From the NCBI RefSeq assembly GCF_013283875.1, contig NZ_CP054139.1, forward strand, positions 4,960,001 through 5,024,000: a stretch of 64,000 bases of DNA, written 5' to 3'. Below the pieces are notes generated by a model. That model was not told the DNA's origin. It ran no database searches and saw only the letters and a list, made by a program, of their open reading frames with translations. Positions within the stretch are counted from its first letter, which is position 1; the number at the start of each line of letters is the position of its first letter. The translations under genes and the position numbers were made by a program. Origin of the DNA: Mucilaginibacter mali. GTDB lineage: Bacteria; Bacteroidota; Bacteroidia; Sphingobacteriales; Sphingobacteriaceae. Below, piece after piece: positions 34,450-44,437 of this stretch.

Positions 34450-36162
34450 TTAATTCTTAGGCCTTGCATCCCAGAATATCAGCGTGGTGTTGGCATCAAC
34501 AGCAGGCACATTGGCTTTGTTGTAAGATGTTTCGCTGGCCGGATAGATCACACGACCGGCTAAACCGTCCGATCTTGGAGTGGTTATCGTAGCTGGGGCA
34601 GGTGCAAAACTAAATACAGGATCGGCAGAACCAGCTGTTTGAGACGGAGGAATAGAAACAGGGTACAATGTTCTCCTGTATTCGTTCCAGCCTTCATCGT
34701 TATTGATCATATTAAGCGCAATATATTTTTGCGTAATAATAGCTTCCAGCCTTTGTGCATCTGTAGTGGCCAAAGTATAGTTTGTTAAGTAAGCTTTTGT
34801 AATACCAGCGTTAGCAGCTTTATAAGCAGTAACCTGAGTAGCAGGAACACCGGCTGAAGCGTTAACCACTTCGGTGTGGTCCTTGTCTAAATAAGCAAAT
34901 GAAGCGGTAAGGCCACTATCAAACAATGCGGCTGGTGTACCGGTGATCAAACCGATCATAGCGGCTTCAGCCTGCAGGTAATAGCTTTCAGCAGCGGTGA
35001 TCAGCGGAATGCCCTGGTCAAAGCCTTTCAATACACCATAGCCATTAGCAGAGGTACCGGTTGGCGCACCGCCACCGCTAACCCCTACATACCAGGCACT
35101 TGCGGGCGGCGTAGTAGGTAACAACGCGGAATTGGTGCTTTGAAAGCCCAGCTGGTTGGCATAAGTATACGCCCTGTATATCAGCTTACCACGGCCATCA
35201 TCCGTCAGTTTATTGCCATTGTAAAAACCCATCACAAATTTTGTGGCCAGGTAGCTGGGAGTATTAGCAACACCGGCGTTTGTATAGGCAAAACCATTCC
35301 AGAATGGGTTTTGCTTACCGCTTTGCTGCAGGTAACCAGGGTTTACCATTACATCGGCCGCTATAAAATTGGCAGTAGTTAACGATGCCATTGAAGCTTT
35401 GAAGCTATTAAACGTAGCAACATCGGCCTTTTGGATACGTATCAATGCCCTCAATTTAATGGTATTGGCAAATTTGATCCAATTGGTCATATCAAAACCA
35501 TTTTTCAGCGCATCCGAATTATAGCTTAATTTGTTGTTGGTAGTATTGGTACTGTAAACCATAAGATCGATAGGACCGTTGGAGTTAGCAGCAATGCTTT
35601 TAGTAGTTGGTGTGGGAGCGCTGTTCATTACAGCAATAGCCGCATCAAGTTCGGTTATACAAGCTTTATATACGTCCTGTCCCTTGTCGTAAACCGGGGT
35701 AAGGTTACCGGCACCTTTCAAAGCCTGGCTATACGGCACATCGCCGTAAGCATCTACCAGCCTTAAAAAATCAAAAGATTTCATTACGCGTGCAACAGCG
35801 TTAAAGTATTTGAGGTCGCCGGTAGGTGTTGTATTATCTATAACAAACTGGTAATCTGACAGGTTATCAAATGTGCCTGTCCATAGTCCATTAAAATCGC
35901 CCGCGTTGAACACAAATGTCCAAAAGTTACCATAACCGCCCACACCGCCAGAGTTAGCGATGTAGCCGCCAAGGTCGCCACCATAGGTATGGCTAAAGCT
36001 ATAGGTAAGCGATCCTGTGGCAACAAGGGCCTGTGGCAATATCAGATCGGGCGCGGCAGCCGTTAAGCTGTTGGGACTGGTATTGATATCCAGATACTTT
36101 TTACACGAAGTAGTGGAAGCTACCAGCCCTAAAAAAATGAGTGTTTTAAATATTTTTTTCAT
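34450..36162 (-). CDS. SusD/RagB-family outer-membrane lipoprotein
   Basis: A 570-residue surface lipoprotein of the SusD-like type. It starts MKKIFKTLIFLGLVASTTSCKKYLDINTSPN, the usual signal plus KKYLDINTSPN marker. It has FDFLRLVDAYGDVPYSQAL, LIRIQKADVATFN and the C-terminal ITQKYIALNMINNDEGWNEYRRT. SusD caps the SusC channel and binds the substrate before import. It lies 13 bp after SusC. The ligand (glycan, peptide or other) cannot be inferred, as no glycosidase is in the window. Confidence 0.95.
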   Translation of the reverse strand: MKKIFKTLIFLGLVASTTSCKKYLDINTSPNSLTAAAPDLILPQALVATGSLTYSFSHTYGGDLGGYIANSGGVGGYGNFWTFVFNAGDFNGLWTGTFDNLSDYQFVIDNTTPTGDLKYFNAVARVMKSFDFLRLVDAYGDVPYSQALKGAGNLTPVYDKGQDVYKACITELDAAIAVMNSAPTPTTKSIAANSNGPIDLMVYSTNTTNNKLSYNSDALKNGFDMTNWIKFANTIKLRALIRIQKADVATFNSFKASMASLTTANFIAADVMVNPGYLQQSGKQNPFWNGFAYTNAGVANTPSYLATKFVMGFYNGNKLTDDGRGKLIYRAYTYANQLGFQSTNSALLPTTPPASAWYVGVSGGGAPTGTSANGYGVLKGFDQGIPLITAAESYYLQAEAAMIGLITGTPAALFDSGLTASFAYLDKDHTEVVNASAGVPATQVTAYKAANAGITKAYLTNYTLATTDAQRLEAIITQKYIALNMINNDEGWNEYRRTLYPVSIPPSQTAGSADPVFSFAPAPATITTPRSDGLAGRVIYPASETSYNKANVPAVDANTTLIFWDARPKN

Positions 36163-36175
36163 GTCTCTCTTTCAA

Positions 36176-39100
36176 TTAAAAAGTTAAAGATAAGGTAGCG
36201 CCATAATAGCGTGTTGGCGGCGTATTGCTGATAGAGCTAACACCAACACCGTTTCCGCTCGATCCGAAGTCAGGGTCGGTATAAAGGTTAGATTTTGGCA
36301 ACCATATCAATAAGTTACGGCCTTGTAAGCTAACTGTTGCACCTTTAACATATTTTTGACGACCTATCAATGATTTTGGAAGATCCCAGGTTAGGTTAGC
36401 CTCACGCAGTTTCCAGTAAGCACCATTGTAAATATAGTTGGTGGTGATACCGGTGTTGTAGGTACTGCTGCTCCAGAAAGCAACGCCACCATCAGCAACG
36501 GTAATGTTGGTGTTAGGCAGGTAGTTACCAGAACCAGCCGGATCCAGGTAAGATGAGTTAGGGATAACGAAACGCTCGCGGTTGTAGAAAGCGGTACGTG
36601 CACCAGCACCCGAGAAATCGAAACTGGTAGTTGTGCTGCTTTGTACAATATAACCACCACGGTACTCGCCAACAGCGCTTAAACGCAGTGATTTATAACG
36701 CAATTCGAAGTTAGTACCTATGCGGCGTTTAGCCGAGGTGTTTCCTAATATAATGGTTGATGACGCGCTTTGCGAAGGGTAACCAGATTGAGCGTTAACA
36801 ATGATACGGCCCTGAGGGTCGCGGGCATAATCGCGGCCTTCCAAAGTTGGGTAGGTTGAACCAGGGATAGCCCAGTTGCCGTTGCCCACGTCTAATTGCG
36901 ATAAACCTACCGGCAACGAAATTACTTTGTTATCGTTCCATACAAAGTTAGCGCCTAAGGTTAATTGCCAGCCGGTAGTTGATTTAATTGGCACAACACT
37001 TAAGCTCGATTCGATACCTTGGGCATCAAGTTCACCAGTGTTAAGCTTGTAGCCTGTAAAACCGGTGGTACCCGATATACTAACGGTTACTGTTTGGTTA
37101 GTAGAAGCTGTTTTGTAATACGTAACACTTGCGCTGATACGGCCATTATACAGGTCGGCATCGGCACCAAACTCAACACCTTTTGTGGTTTCAGGCTTCA
37201 GGCTTGGAGATACCAGGTTGTCGCCTTGAGTATAACCAGGGCCCGCATAAGGGAAACCGGAAGCCGAGCTGAACGTTGGCGTTAAGCCATACGCGCCAAT
37301 ATTCACGTTACCCACTTTAGATACACCAGCCCTGATCTTTAGGCTTGATAACACTTTGTTGTTTTTCATCCAGTCGAAAGCTTCTGTCGGGATGAAAGAA
37401 ACGTCGGCAGCAGGATAAAAGAACGAGCGGTTCTCTGGGGCCAGTACCGAAACCCAGTCGTTACGACCGGTAACGTGTAAGTTCAGATAGCCTTTGTAAC
37501 CTACGTTAAACACACCGTAAAGCGCTTGCTGGCGGGTCATCGACAAGCTTTGGCTACCATTAAGGTTAGGCACTGTACGCTGACCTACGTTGTATAAGCC
37601 CGGTTGTAATAAGCCGGTAACGTTAACGTCTTCATCGTTGTTTTTATTTTGCCTAAGCTGGCCACCAGCAGTTAAGGTAACACTAAAGTCTTTGATCTGC
37701 TTTTTAAAGGTTGCGTATGCATCGGTTGTAAGCTGTATGGCCGATGTCATCGAATCATCAACCTGGCCTACCTGGTCCTGAGTTTTTACAGTACCGGCAC
37801 CTTCGCCGTAGTTAACCAGGCTTTTGGTATAAGCGGTCAGCGAATACTTACCAATTGTACTGCGGGTATTACCATTGCTTGAGGTTATACCGGTACGCGA
37901 GGTAAAGCTAAGGAAGCTAAACGGATCCCATTTTAACTCCATAGTACCAATAATATAGTTATTATTAGTTACCTGGCGCTGATTTGCCGCTGTAAAATAT
38001 GGGTTGGCGTAGTAAAAGTTATAATAACCATCAATAGTAGCGAACTTGTTGTTGATATAATCTTTGTAGTCAGTTACCACAACCTGGCCGGGAGTTTGCA
38101 TCAGCTGATCGTACATGGTACCTGTAGCCGAAGTGATGTCGTAGTGGTTCTGAACGTAGTTGGTTGTAAAGCTTAAAGAAACCTTGTTAGCCAACTGGCG
38201 GGTACCGTTAGCGCGGATAGATACACGATTGTATTTATCGCCCGGGGTAGTACCTTTTGTATTGTAATACTGGCCGGCAACATAGGTTGAACCTTTGTCA
38301 TCACCAGACTGTACACTAAAGTCAGATTGTTTGTTTATACCGGTTTCCCAAAACTTATACTTACTGTCATTGTAAGCGTAAGGAACAGTTTGGATGCTGC
38401 CATCCTGCAGTGGGAAACCCAGGATCACTGGTTTGCCATCGAATGCAGGGCCGTACTGCTGGTTTTCTGTTTCAAGATAGCGCTGGATATCAATATCAGT
38501 ACCCGAACCGAAACCAGTTTGCACTTTTGGATAGTAGCTAACGTGCTCGGCGCTAACTGTTTGAGAAGCCCTTACCTGTGCAGCACCTTTTTTACCTTTT
38601 TTGGTAGTGATAATTACCGCACCGTTAGAAGCGTCTGAACCGTAAAGAGCAGCACCACCGGCACCGTTCAACACCTGGATATCGTCGATATCCTCTGGGT
38701 TGATGTTACCTAATAATGAAGCAGGCACGATAACGTTATCCAACACGATCAGCGCGTTGTTGTTACCGGTTAATGAACGGTAACCGCGCATTACCAACGT
38801 TACAGTTGGGTTAACGCCACCGCTCACGATGTTTACCTGTAAACCAGCTACCTTGCCCGCTAAAGCAGCGCCAACGTTGGCGGCTTTACCTGCAACAAGT
38901 TGCTCTGGCTTAACCTGGGTAGTAGCGTAACCTTGCGAACCTTTGGTTACGGCCAAACCACCCGCGGTAACAACCACCTCGCTAAGTTCCCTTGTGTTGG
39001 AACCCAGGATAGCGTTGACAGTGTTGTTGCCACCGATGTTAAGGGTTTGAGATTCGAAACCCACAAACGAGAATGTAAGGGTTTTTGCCGAAGCCGGTAC

Positions 39101-39295
39101 ACCAGCCAGGGTGAATTTACCACTTGCATTTGTTTGGGTACCTACGTTAGTCCCCGTTACTTTAACTGTTACACCAGGAAGCGGGAGCCCGTCGTCCTTT
39201 GCTGTAACCGTACCAGTAACTGTTCTGTTTTGTGCAAAAACCTGGCTGGCACACAGCATCAGGAAGCACAAACTTGCTAGTAAAAGTTTTTTCAT
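36176..39295 (-). CDS. SusC/RagA-family TonB-linked outer-membrane transporter
   Basis: A 1039-residue TonB-dependent channel. It has a signal peptide (to QVFAQ), a CarboxypepD_reg-like domain (RTVTGTVTAKDDGLPLPGVTV, about 24-105), a plug with the SusC signatures VTLVMRGYRSLTGNNNALIVLD and DIQVLNGAGGAALYGSDASNGAVIITTKKGKKG (about 165-240), and a long beta-barrel ending in TRYYGATLSLTF. With the next gene (SusD) it imports a ligand across the outer membrane. Length and domains are normal. The promoter is not clear; the nearest candidate on the minus strand, TACTTTTA, is imperfect. Confidence 0.96.
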   Translation of the reverse strand: MKKLLLASLCFLMLCASQVFAQNRTVTGTVTAKDDGLPLPGVTVKVTGTNVGTQTNASGKFTLAGVPASAKTLTFSFVGFESQTLNIGGNNTVNAILGSNTRELSEVVVTAGGLAVTKGSQGYATTQVKPEQLVAGKAANVGAALAGKVAGLQVNIVSGGVNPTVTLVMRGYRSLTGNNNALIVLDNVIVPASLLGNINPEDIDDIQVLNGAGGAALYGSDASNGAVIITTKKGKKGAAQVRASQTVSAEHVSYYPKVQTGFGSGTDIDIQRYLETENQQYGPAFDGKPVILGFPLQDGSIQTVPYAYNDSKYKFWETGINKQSDFSVQSGDDKGSTYVAGQYYNTKGTTPGDKYNRVSIRANGTRQLANKVSLSFTTNYVQNHYDITSATGTMYDQLMQTPGQVVVTDYKDYINNKFATIDGYYNFYYANPYFTAANQRQVTNNNYIIGTMELKWDPFSFLSFTSRTGITSSNGNTRSTIGKYSLTAYTKSLVNYGEGAGTVKTQDQVGQVDDSMTSAIQLTTDAYATFKKQIKDFSVTLTAGGQLRQNKNNDEDVNVTGLLQPGLYNVGQRTVPNLNGSQSLSMTRQQALYGVFNVGYKGYLNLHVTGRNDWVSVLAPENRSFFYPAADVSFIPTEAFDWMKNNKVLSSLKIRAGVSKVGNVNIGAYGLTPTFSSASGFPYAGPGYTQGDNLVSPSLKPETTKGVEFGADADLYNGRISASVTYYKTASTNQTVTVSISGTTGFTGYKLNTGELDAQGIESSLSVVPIKSTTGWQLTLGANFVWNDNKVISLPVGLSQLDVGNGNWAIPGSTYPTLEGRDYARDPQGRIIVNAQSGYPSQSASSTIILGNTSAKRRIGTNFELRYKSLRLSAVGEYRGGYIVQSSTTTSFDFSGAGARTAFYNRERFVIPNSSYLDPAGSGNYLPNTNITVADGGVAFWSSSTYNTGITTNYIYNGAYWKLREANLTWDLPKSLIGRQKYVKGATVSLQGRNLLIWLPKSNLYTDPDFGSSGNGVGVSSISNTPPTRYYGATLSLTF

Positions 39296-39444
39296 TTCGT
39301 TAATAATAAGATCAGTTAATAGTTAATTAATCATAAAAGTAGTGTTAACTTCTTTAAAAGAGAAATTTTTTGTTAAAAAATGTTAAAAAATCACCCAAAC
39401 AAATGTTGATAACTAATAAATGAAAATATTTTTAGTACTATGTA

Positions 39445-39476
39445 TTGCATAATACAATCTTTTACATATATCTTTG
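39445..39476 (+). promoter_or_regulatory. Promoter of the PadR-PspC operon
   Basis: TTG at 39445-39447, 21-nt spacer and TATCTTTG at 39469-39476; the ATG at 39481 is only 4 nt further. The transcript is probably leaderless. Confidence 0.6.
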
Positions 39477-39480
39477 CATT

Positions 39481-39825
39481 ATGATTGTAGAAAACACACA
39501 AACCCAAATGCGGAAAGGAATACTGGAGTATTGCATACTTTCCATCATAGCAAAGGGCGAGATATACGCTTCAGACATAATCGCTGAGCTAAAAAAAGCC
39601 CAACTGCTTGTAGTTGAGGGGACTCTGTATCCCCTCCTTACCCGTTTAAAAAATAACGGACTGCTTACCTATAACTGGGTCGAGTCGGTTTCGGGGCCGC
39701 CGCGCAAGTATTACAGCCTGAGCGACGAAGGCCGTAACGTACTTTCCCAGCTGGACACCACCTGGCAGGAACTGGCTTTTGCCGTACAAACATCTATCGA
39801 AGGACGAAACACCCCTAACGCTTAA
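39481..39825 (+). CDS. PadR-family transcriptional regulator
   Basis: A 114-residue winged-helix protein: MRKGILEYCILSIIAKGEIYASDIIAELKKA, LLVVEGTLYPLLTRLKNNGLLTYNWVES, SGPPRKYYSLSDEGRNVL. These are standard PadR hallmarks. It starts the operon with a PspC membrane protein, 14 bp away, a pairing common in Bacteroidota in which PadR probably represses its own operon. Start at 39481 is preferred over a TTG at 39445 that lies within the promoter. Confidence 0.93.
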   Translation: MIVENTQTQMRKGILEYCILSIIAKGEIYASDIIAELKKAQLLVVEGTLYPLLTRLKNNGLLTYNWVESVSGPPRKYYSLSDEGRNVLSQLDTTWQELAFAVQTSIEGRNTPNA

Positions 39826-39839
39826 ACATCAACAACATC

Positions 39840-41483
39840 ATGAATAAAACTATCATCATAAATATAAACGGCATCGTTTTCCACATTGAAGAGGATGCTT
39901 ACGAAGTGCTTAAAGCATACATGACGGATGTAAAGCGTCATTTTATGGACTCGGCCGACAGCCTGGAGATCACCACCGATATCGAAAACCGCCTGGCTGA
40001 AATGTTTAACGAAATACTGGCCCGCGAAAACAAGCAGGTAATTGTTGAACAGGATGTGCAGGCCGTTATTGGCCAGATGGGTACTGTAGAGGATTTTGCC
40101 TCGGCCGATGAGGATGATGCCGCGCCCGCCGGGCAGCCGTTTGCCTACGCTACCGAAAGCCGTCGCCTGTTCCGCGATCCGGACGACCACCTGGCTGCCG
40201 GTGTTTGCGCGGGCATTGCCAATTACTTCGATATCCAATCGGTTTGGGTGCGTTTAGCATTCGCCATCGCGTTCTGCTTCTTTGGCACAGGCTTGTTCCT
40301 ATACATTATTTTATGGATCGTGGTACCCAAAGCTGCTACCCGAGCCGACCGTATGGCCATGAAAGGCGAGAAACTGGACCTGCAAGGTTTCAAACGCAAT
40401 TTTGAATACGAGTTGAAAGGCGTTCAGGGCCATATGAATAACCTGCAGGCCGAAGCAAAACCATTAATATACAAGACCCGCGATTTTGCCGGCGATTTTT
40501 TTGATCACTTGCGCAGTTTTCTTAATGGGGCCGGTAAAGTATTAGTCAAGCTGTTAGGCGTATGTATTATGCTGACCTGCCTTGGTTTTACCATCGCCCT
40601 GCTTGTGGCTTTGTTTACTTATTTTGCTTACGGGCACGATAATATCTCGCATCTGTTCCCATTCAATATCGTAAACCGTGAATACAGCGTGGTATTTATG
40701 ACCTGCGGCTTCCTGTTGTTAGCCCTGCCATTAATTGGCATTATGATACTGGCATCGCGTATGGTATTCAACCGCGGGCATATCAATCCATCAGTTGGTT
40801 ACACTTTATTAGTGTGCTGGATAGCATCGATATTTGTAGTGATCTATTATAGTGTGCAGATGGCCGCCGAGTTTAAATCGGGCGGTAAACTAAGCCAAAC
40901 TGTAAACATTAAGCCATCGGCCAATAATACCTACTACTTAAAACTGAACAATGTAAGGCACCTAAGTCCGGAAGACAGCGCCCGTCTGGATGCAAAGCAC
41001 AGTTTTGCCGGAAAGATCATTCTTGACGATGAAAACGACTTTAACGACGAGATGGAAGATAACGGCCTGCGTAATGTTGCCATCACCATCGAGCGAAGCG
41101 ATGTACCACAGCCGGTATTGGTAGAATCATTCAGCGCGCGCGGCCGTACCAAGGTCGACGCTTTATTAAATGCACGCGACGTAAGCTACCAGTTTGTGCA
41201 GACCGACAGCGTTTTAACCTTCGACCGCCATATGCAGCGCCTGGGCAAAGGCCCATATCGCGGCCAGGAAGTTAGGCTGATATTAAAGGTACCGGTAAAC
41301 GCCAAACTGGTAATTGACCGCGACCTTGACCGCTACCTGGATGGCGTAAGCATTTACGATTGCCAAACCGACAACAAGCAGGATCATGATATCCCGGCCA
41401 TGTTCATTATGAAAAATACCGGCCTAGAGTGTAAAGTAGATACCATGGTTATCAAAACCGACACCGTTGTTGTGAAAAAATGA
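39840..41483 (+). CDS. PspC-domain envelope-stress membrane protein
   Basis: A 547-residue membrane protein. Residues 1-90 form a conserved soluble N-terminus (MNKTIIININGIVFHIEEDAYEVLKAYM), residues about 107-165 are a PspC domain (RRLFRDPDDHLAAGVCAGIANYF then two hydrophobic segments), then further helices near 235-350 and a C-terminal extracytoplasmic part (about 360-547). PspC domains occur in phage-shock and envelope-stress systems. The long C-terminus with DUF2807-like or strand-rich character is common in this Bacteroidota variant. It is co-transcribed with PadR. Confidence 0.88.
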   Translation: MNKTIIININGIVFHIEEDAYEVLKAYMTDVKRHFMDSADSLEITTDIENRLAEMFNEILARENKQVIVEQDVQAVIGQMGTVEDFASADEDDAAPAGQPFAYATESRRLFRDPDDHLAAGVCAGIANYFDIQSVWVRLAFAIAFCFFGTGLFLYIILWIVVPKAATRADRMAMKGEKLDLQGFKRNFEYELKGVQGHMNNLQAEAKPLIYKTRDFAGDFFDHLRSFLNGAGKVLVKLLGVCIMLTCLGFTIALLVALFTYFAYGHDNISHLFPFNIVNREYSVVFMTCGFLLLALPLIGIMILASRMVFNRGHINPSVGYTLLVCWIASIFVVIYYSVQMAAEFKSGGKLSQTVNIKPSANNTYYLKLNNVRHLSPEDSARLDAKHSFAGKIILDDENDFNDEMEDNGLRNVAITIERSDVPQPVLVESFSARGRTKVDALLNARDVSYQFVQTDSVLTFDRHMQRLGKGPYRGQEVRLILKVPVNAKLVIDRDLDRYLDGVSIYDCQTDNKQDHDIPAMFIMKNTGLECKVDTMVIKTDTVVVKK

Positions 41484-41671
41484 AAACCTTTGTAAGATAT
41501 ATAACCCTGCTGCTGGTCAGCGGGGTTATTATTCCCTTTTGCATTTCATTAAACTTGTTTAAAACAGGCTCAAATGCTTATAAAAATACTATGCGGCATA
41601 GTGTCCCCTATCACTCGATAACCGCTATGGTATTAGCCAAAATATTGCCGGTTTTACATTTTTTTCAATAA
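41480..41671 (+). CDS. Small membrane peptide overlapping the PspC gene
   Basis: A 63-residue frame whose ATG overlaps the PspC stop (ATGA, 41480-41483), suggesting translational coupling. It has a positively charged start and a hydrophobic segment (MKTFVRYITLLLVSGVIIPFCISL), consistent with a single membrane helix or signal. No family recognised. Its reality rests mainly on the overlap. Confidence 0.5.
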   Translation: MKTFVRYITLLLVSGVIIPFCISLNLFKTGSNAYKNTMRHSVPYHSITAMVLAKILPVLHFFQ

Positions 41672-41846
41672 TGATGTAACCTTAGCGCCTATTTAAGCAT
41701 CTTACTACTAAAACCCGGTTACGGCTATAAGTGCCGGTTCATTAAGTTTTATTAACGCATTTTTTAAAAAGACAAAAAATCTTTAACAGGATAACTATTG
41801 CCCAAATTTTACATACACATATACCATAAACACCAATCCCAAGATC

Positions 41847-44303
41847 ATGAAACTGCTAACTAAAAAAATATATTACCTATACCTGCTGCTGTTACCGGTA
41901 TTGCCGGCAACCGGTTTTGCCCAGGCGCCCAAGCCAACGGCAAAAATTACCGGCAGTATAGTTAACGCTGAAAATAAGCCCGTTGAATTTGCCACCATCA
42001 GCCTGCTGCGCGCCAAAGATTCGGCCGTGGTAAAAGGCGCTTTGGGCACCGAAGCCGGCACGTACACTTTAGATAAGGTTGCGCCCGGCACTTACCTGGT
42101 AAAAACCACAACTGTTGGCTATAACAAAGGCTTGAGCAAACCCATCAGCGTTACGCCGGCTACTACAACCATTACCGTACCCGCTATTACCATGCAGTCA
42201 TCCGCAAAAGCGCTGAGTACAGTAAACATCCAAACCAGCAAACCACTGCTCGAACGCAAACTTGACCGGACCGTAATGAACGTAGAGAACAGCGTATTGG
42301 CAGCCGGCAACAACGCTTTGGATATATTGGAACGCGCCCCGGGTGTAAGCCTTGATAAGGACGACAACATTAGCCTGAACGGCAAAGGTGGCGTTACCGT
42401 AATGATAAACGATAAATTAACCTACCTGTCGTCGGCCCAGCTGGCTACCTTGCTGCGATCTACCGATGGCAATAACATCGCTACCATCGAAATCATTACT
42501 AACCCATCGGCCAAGTACGATGCATCGGGCAACTCGGGTATCATCAACATCAAACTAAAAAAGAACCGCCAGGTGGGTACCAGCGGCACGTTTACCACAG
42601 GTGCAGGCTATGGCGCATTTTGGAAGGATAACGAAAGCCTGTCCTTAAACCACAAGCAAGGCAAACTGAATGTGTATACCAACATCAGCCATAATGATGA
42701 GAAGCGCGAGAACAACATCGGTATCAGGCGTGTAGTGCAGCAATCGGCCGGAAACACTTACTTTAACCAGGATACCAGGCTGATATCGCCAAATCATTAT
42801 AACAATTACCGCTTGGGGGCCGATTACGACCTGTCGAAAAAGAACACCATTGGCTTTGTTGTTAACGGCTATACCAATTGGGAAAGCGACAGTAGCAGCA
42901 GCTTTACCCACATCGGCAAAACCATAGCGGCTACCGACTCATCGTTACGCAGCAACTCGCAAAGTTTACAGCATTATACCAATTTTGCCGCCAACTTAAA
43001 CGACCGCTGGCAGATAGATACCCTTGGCCAGGAATTGAGCGTGGATTTGGATTACTCGCGCTTTAACAACCATGTGGATGCTAATTATTTAAACAGTGTA
43101 TTTTTTGCAAACGGCTCGTTAAAACAAGCCGAATATTTACGCAACCAAACCCCATCAACCATTGATATCCGTACCGCCAAGGCCGATTATACTTACCCTA
43201 TATCTAAAACCTTAAGGTTTGAAGCCGGAGCCAAATTCAGTAATGTAAAAACCGATAACAACCTTATCGCGCAGATCCGTGATGCATCAGGTATTTATGT
43301 AAATGATGCCAACCGCACCAATCACTTTATCTACCAGGAAAAAATTGACGCGGGATATATGAACCTGGGCAAAAGCTATAAAAATACATCGATGCAAATT
43401 GGTGTAAGGGCCGAGTATACCACATCAAACGGGTACCTGGTGAACAGCCCTGCTGTGGTAAGGCATTATTTAAACTTTTTCCCAAGCTTGTTTATCAACC
43501 ATAGCATCAACAAAAAGAACGATATTGGCTTCTCGTACAGTCGCCGTATCGACCGCCCGGATTACAGCAGCCTTAACCCCTTTGTATTTTATTTAGATAA
43601 GTATACTTACGAGCAGGGCAACCCTTTCCTGAGGCCGCAATATACCAACGCGTTTGAGGTTAATTACAGCTGGAATAAAACCATTAACGTAGCGGTAAAT
43701 TATAGCCATACTACCGATGTGATCAACCAGATAGTTTTAACCGATACGCTTAAAAAGGCATCGTTCCAAACTAATTTAAACTTGCAGCAGCAAGATTCGT
43801 ACAGTATGAATATCAGTTCGCCTTACACCGTTACCAAATGGTGGACCGGTAATGCCAACTTAAACATGTTTTACAATAAGTTTAAATCTGACGGATTGTT
43901 AGGCGCTAACCTAAACGATGGTTCATTTGCCTACCAGGCACGTGCCACACAAAGCCTTACTTTTATTAAAGGTTACCGCATAGAAATTACCGGTGTATAC
44001 CGCTCGCCTGCTACAAGAGGCATATTTAATATGAGGGAACAATACGCTGCCGATGCCGGCATCAGCCATAGCTTTGCCAATAAAAAGGCCAACATAAAGC
44101 TGGCCATGAACGATATATTTAACACCCGCGTAAACAATGTAACCAGCATGTACCAATCGGTAAACCTGGCCGTACACCAAAAGAACGAGACCCGCGTTAC
44201 CCGTTTAACCTTTACCTATAATTTTGGCAATAACAAAATAAAAGCCCGCCAGCACCAAACCGGTGCGGATGATGAAAAGAGCAGAGCAGGGGGTGGGAAC
44301 TAA
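41847..44303 (+). CDS. Outer-membrane beta-barrel family protein (TonB-receptor-like)
   Basis: An 818-residue outer-membrane protein. It has a signal peptide (to GFAQA), a CarboxypepD_reg-like domain (AKITGSIVNAENKPVEFATISLLRAKDS, about 32-115), a plug-like domain (LERKLDRTVMNVENSVLAAGNNALDILERAPGV, about 140-240) and a beta-barrel of the OMP_b-brl_3 type with the SYSRRIDRPDYSSLNPF segment. There is no SusD partner, so it belongs to the single-gene receptor group, whose substrates are mostly unknown. It follows the PadR-PspC operon after 175 bp and may be separate. Confidence 0.9.
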   Translation: MKLLTKKIYYLYLLLLPVLPATGFAQAPKPTAKITGSIVNAENKPVEFATISLLRAKDSAVVKGALGTEAGTYTLDKVAPGTYLVKTTTVGYNKGLSKPISVTPATTTITVPAITMQSSAKALSTVNIQTSKPLLERKLDRTVMNVENSVLAAGNNALDILERAPGVSLDKDDNISLNGKGGVTVMINDKLTYLSSAQLATLLRSTDGNNIATIEIITNPSAKYDASGNSGIINIKLKKNRQVGTSGTFTTGAGYGAFWKDNESLSLNHKQGKLNVYTNISHNDEKRENNIGIRRVVQQSAGNTYFNQDTRLISPNHYNNYRLGADYDLSKKNTIGFVVNGYTNWESDSSSSFTHIGKTIAATDSSLRSNSQSLQHYTNFAANLNDRWQIDTLGQELSVDLDYSRFNNHVDANYLNSVFFANGSLKQAEYLRNQTPSTIDIRTAKADYTYPISKTLRFEAGAKFSNVKTDNNLIAQIRDASGIYVNDANRTNHFIYQEKIDAGYMNLGKSYKNTSMQIGVRAEYTTSNGYLVNSPAVVRHYLNFFPSLFINHSINKKNDIGFSYSRRIDRPDYSSLNPFVFYLDKYTYEQGNPFLRPQYTNAFEVNYSWNKTINVAVNYSHTTDVINQIVLTDTLKKASFQTNLNLQQQDSYSMNISSPYTVTKWWTGNANLNMFYNKFKSDGLLGANLNDGSFAYQARATQSLTFIKGYRIEITGVYRSPATRGIFNMREQYAADAGISHSFANKKANIKLAMNDIFNTRVNNVTSMYQSVNLAVHQKNETRVTRLTFTYNFGNNKIKARQHQTGADDEKSRAGGGN

Positions 44304-44308
44304 TTCAG

Positions 44309-44435
44309 TCCGAAAGTAGGGAAAGACCGGAAGTCGGAAAGATTAACAGTAAAAACAAAGGCGCTTCGATCATCTCGAAGCGCCTTTGTTACTTATATCT
44401 TCCGGTCTTTCCCTACTTTCGGACCTCCCGACCTC
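44309..44435. repeat. GTCCGAAAG-type inverted repeat, locus 3, around a terminator
   Basis: Left arm 44309-44335 (starts GTCCGAAAGTAGGGAAAGAC) is matched perfectly over about 26 bp by the right arm (44399-44427, reverse complement). The terminator at 44354-44390 lies in the centre. Confidence 0.85.
44354..44390. terminator. 16-bp hairpin between convergent genes
   Basis: AACAAAGGCGCTTCGA (44354-44369) and TCGAAGCGCCTTTGTT (44375-44390) pair perfectly with a 5-nt loop; it can serve both converging transcripts. Confidence 0.85.
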
Positions 44436-44437
44436 TA

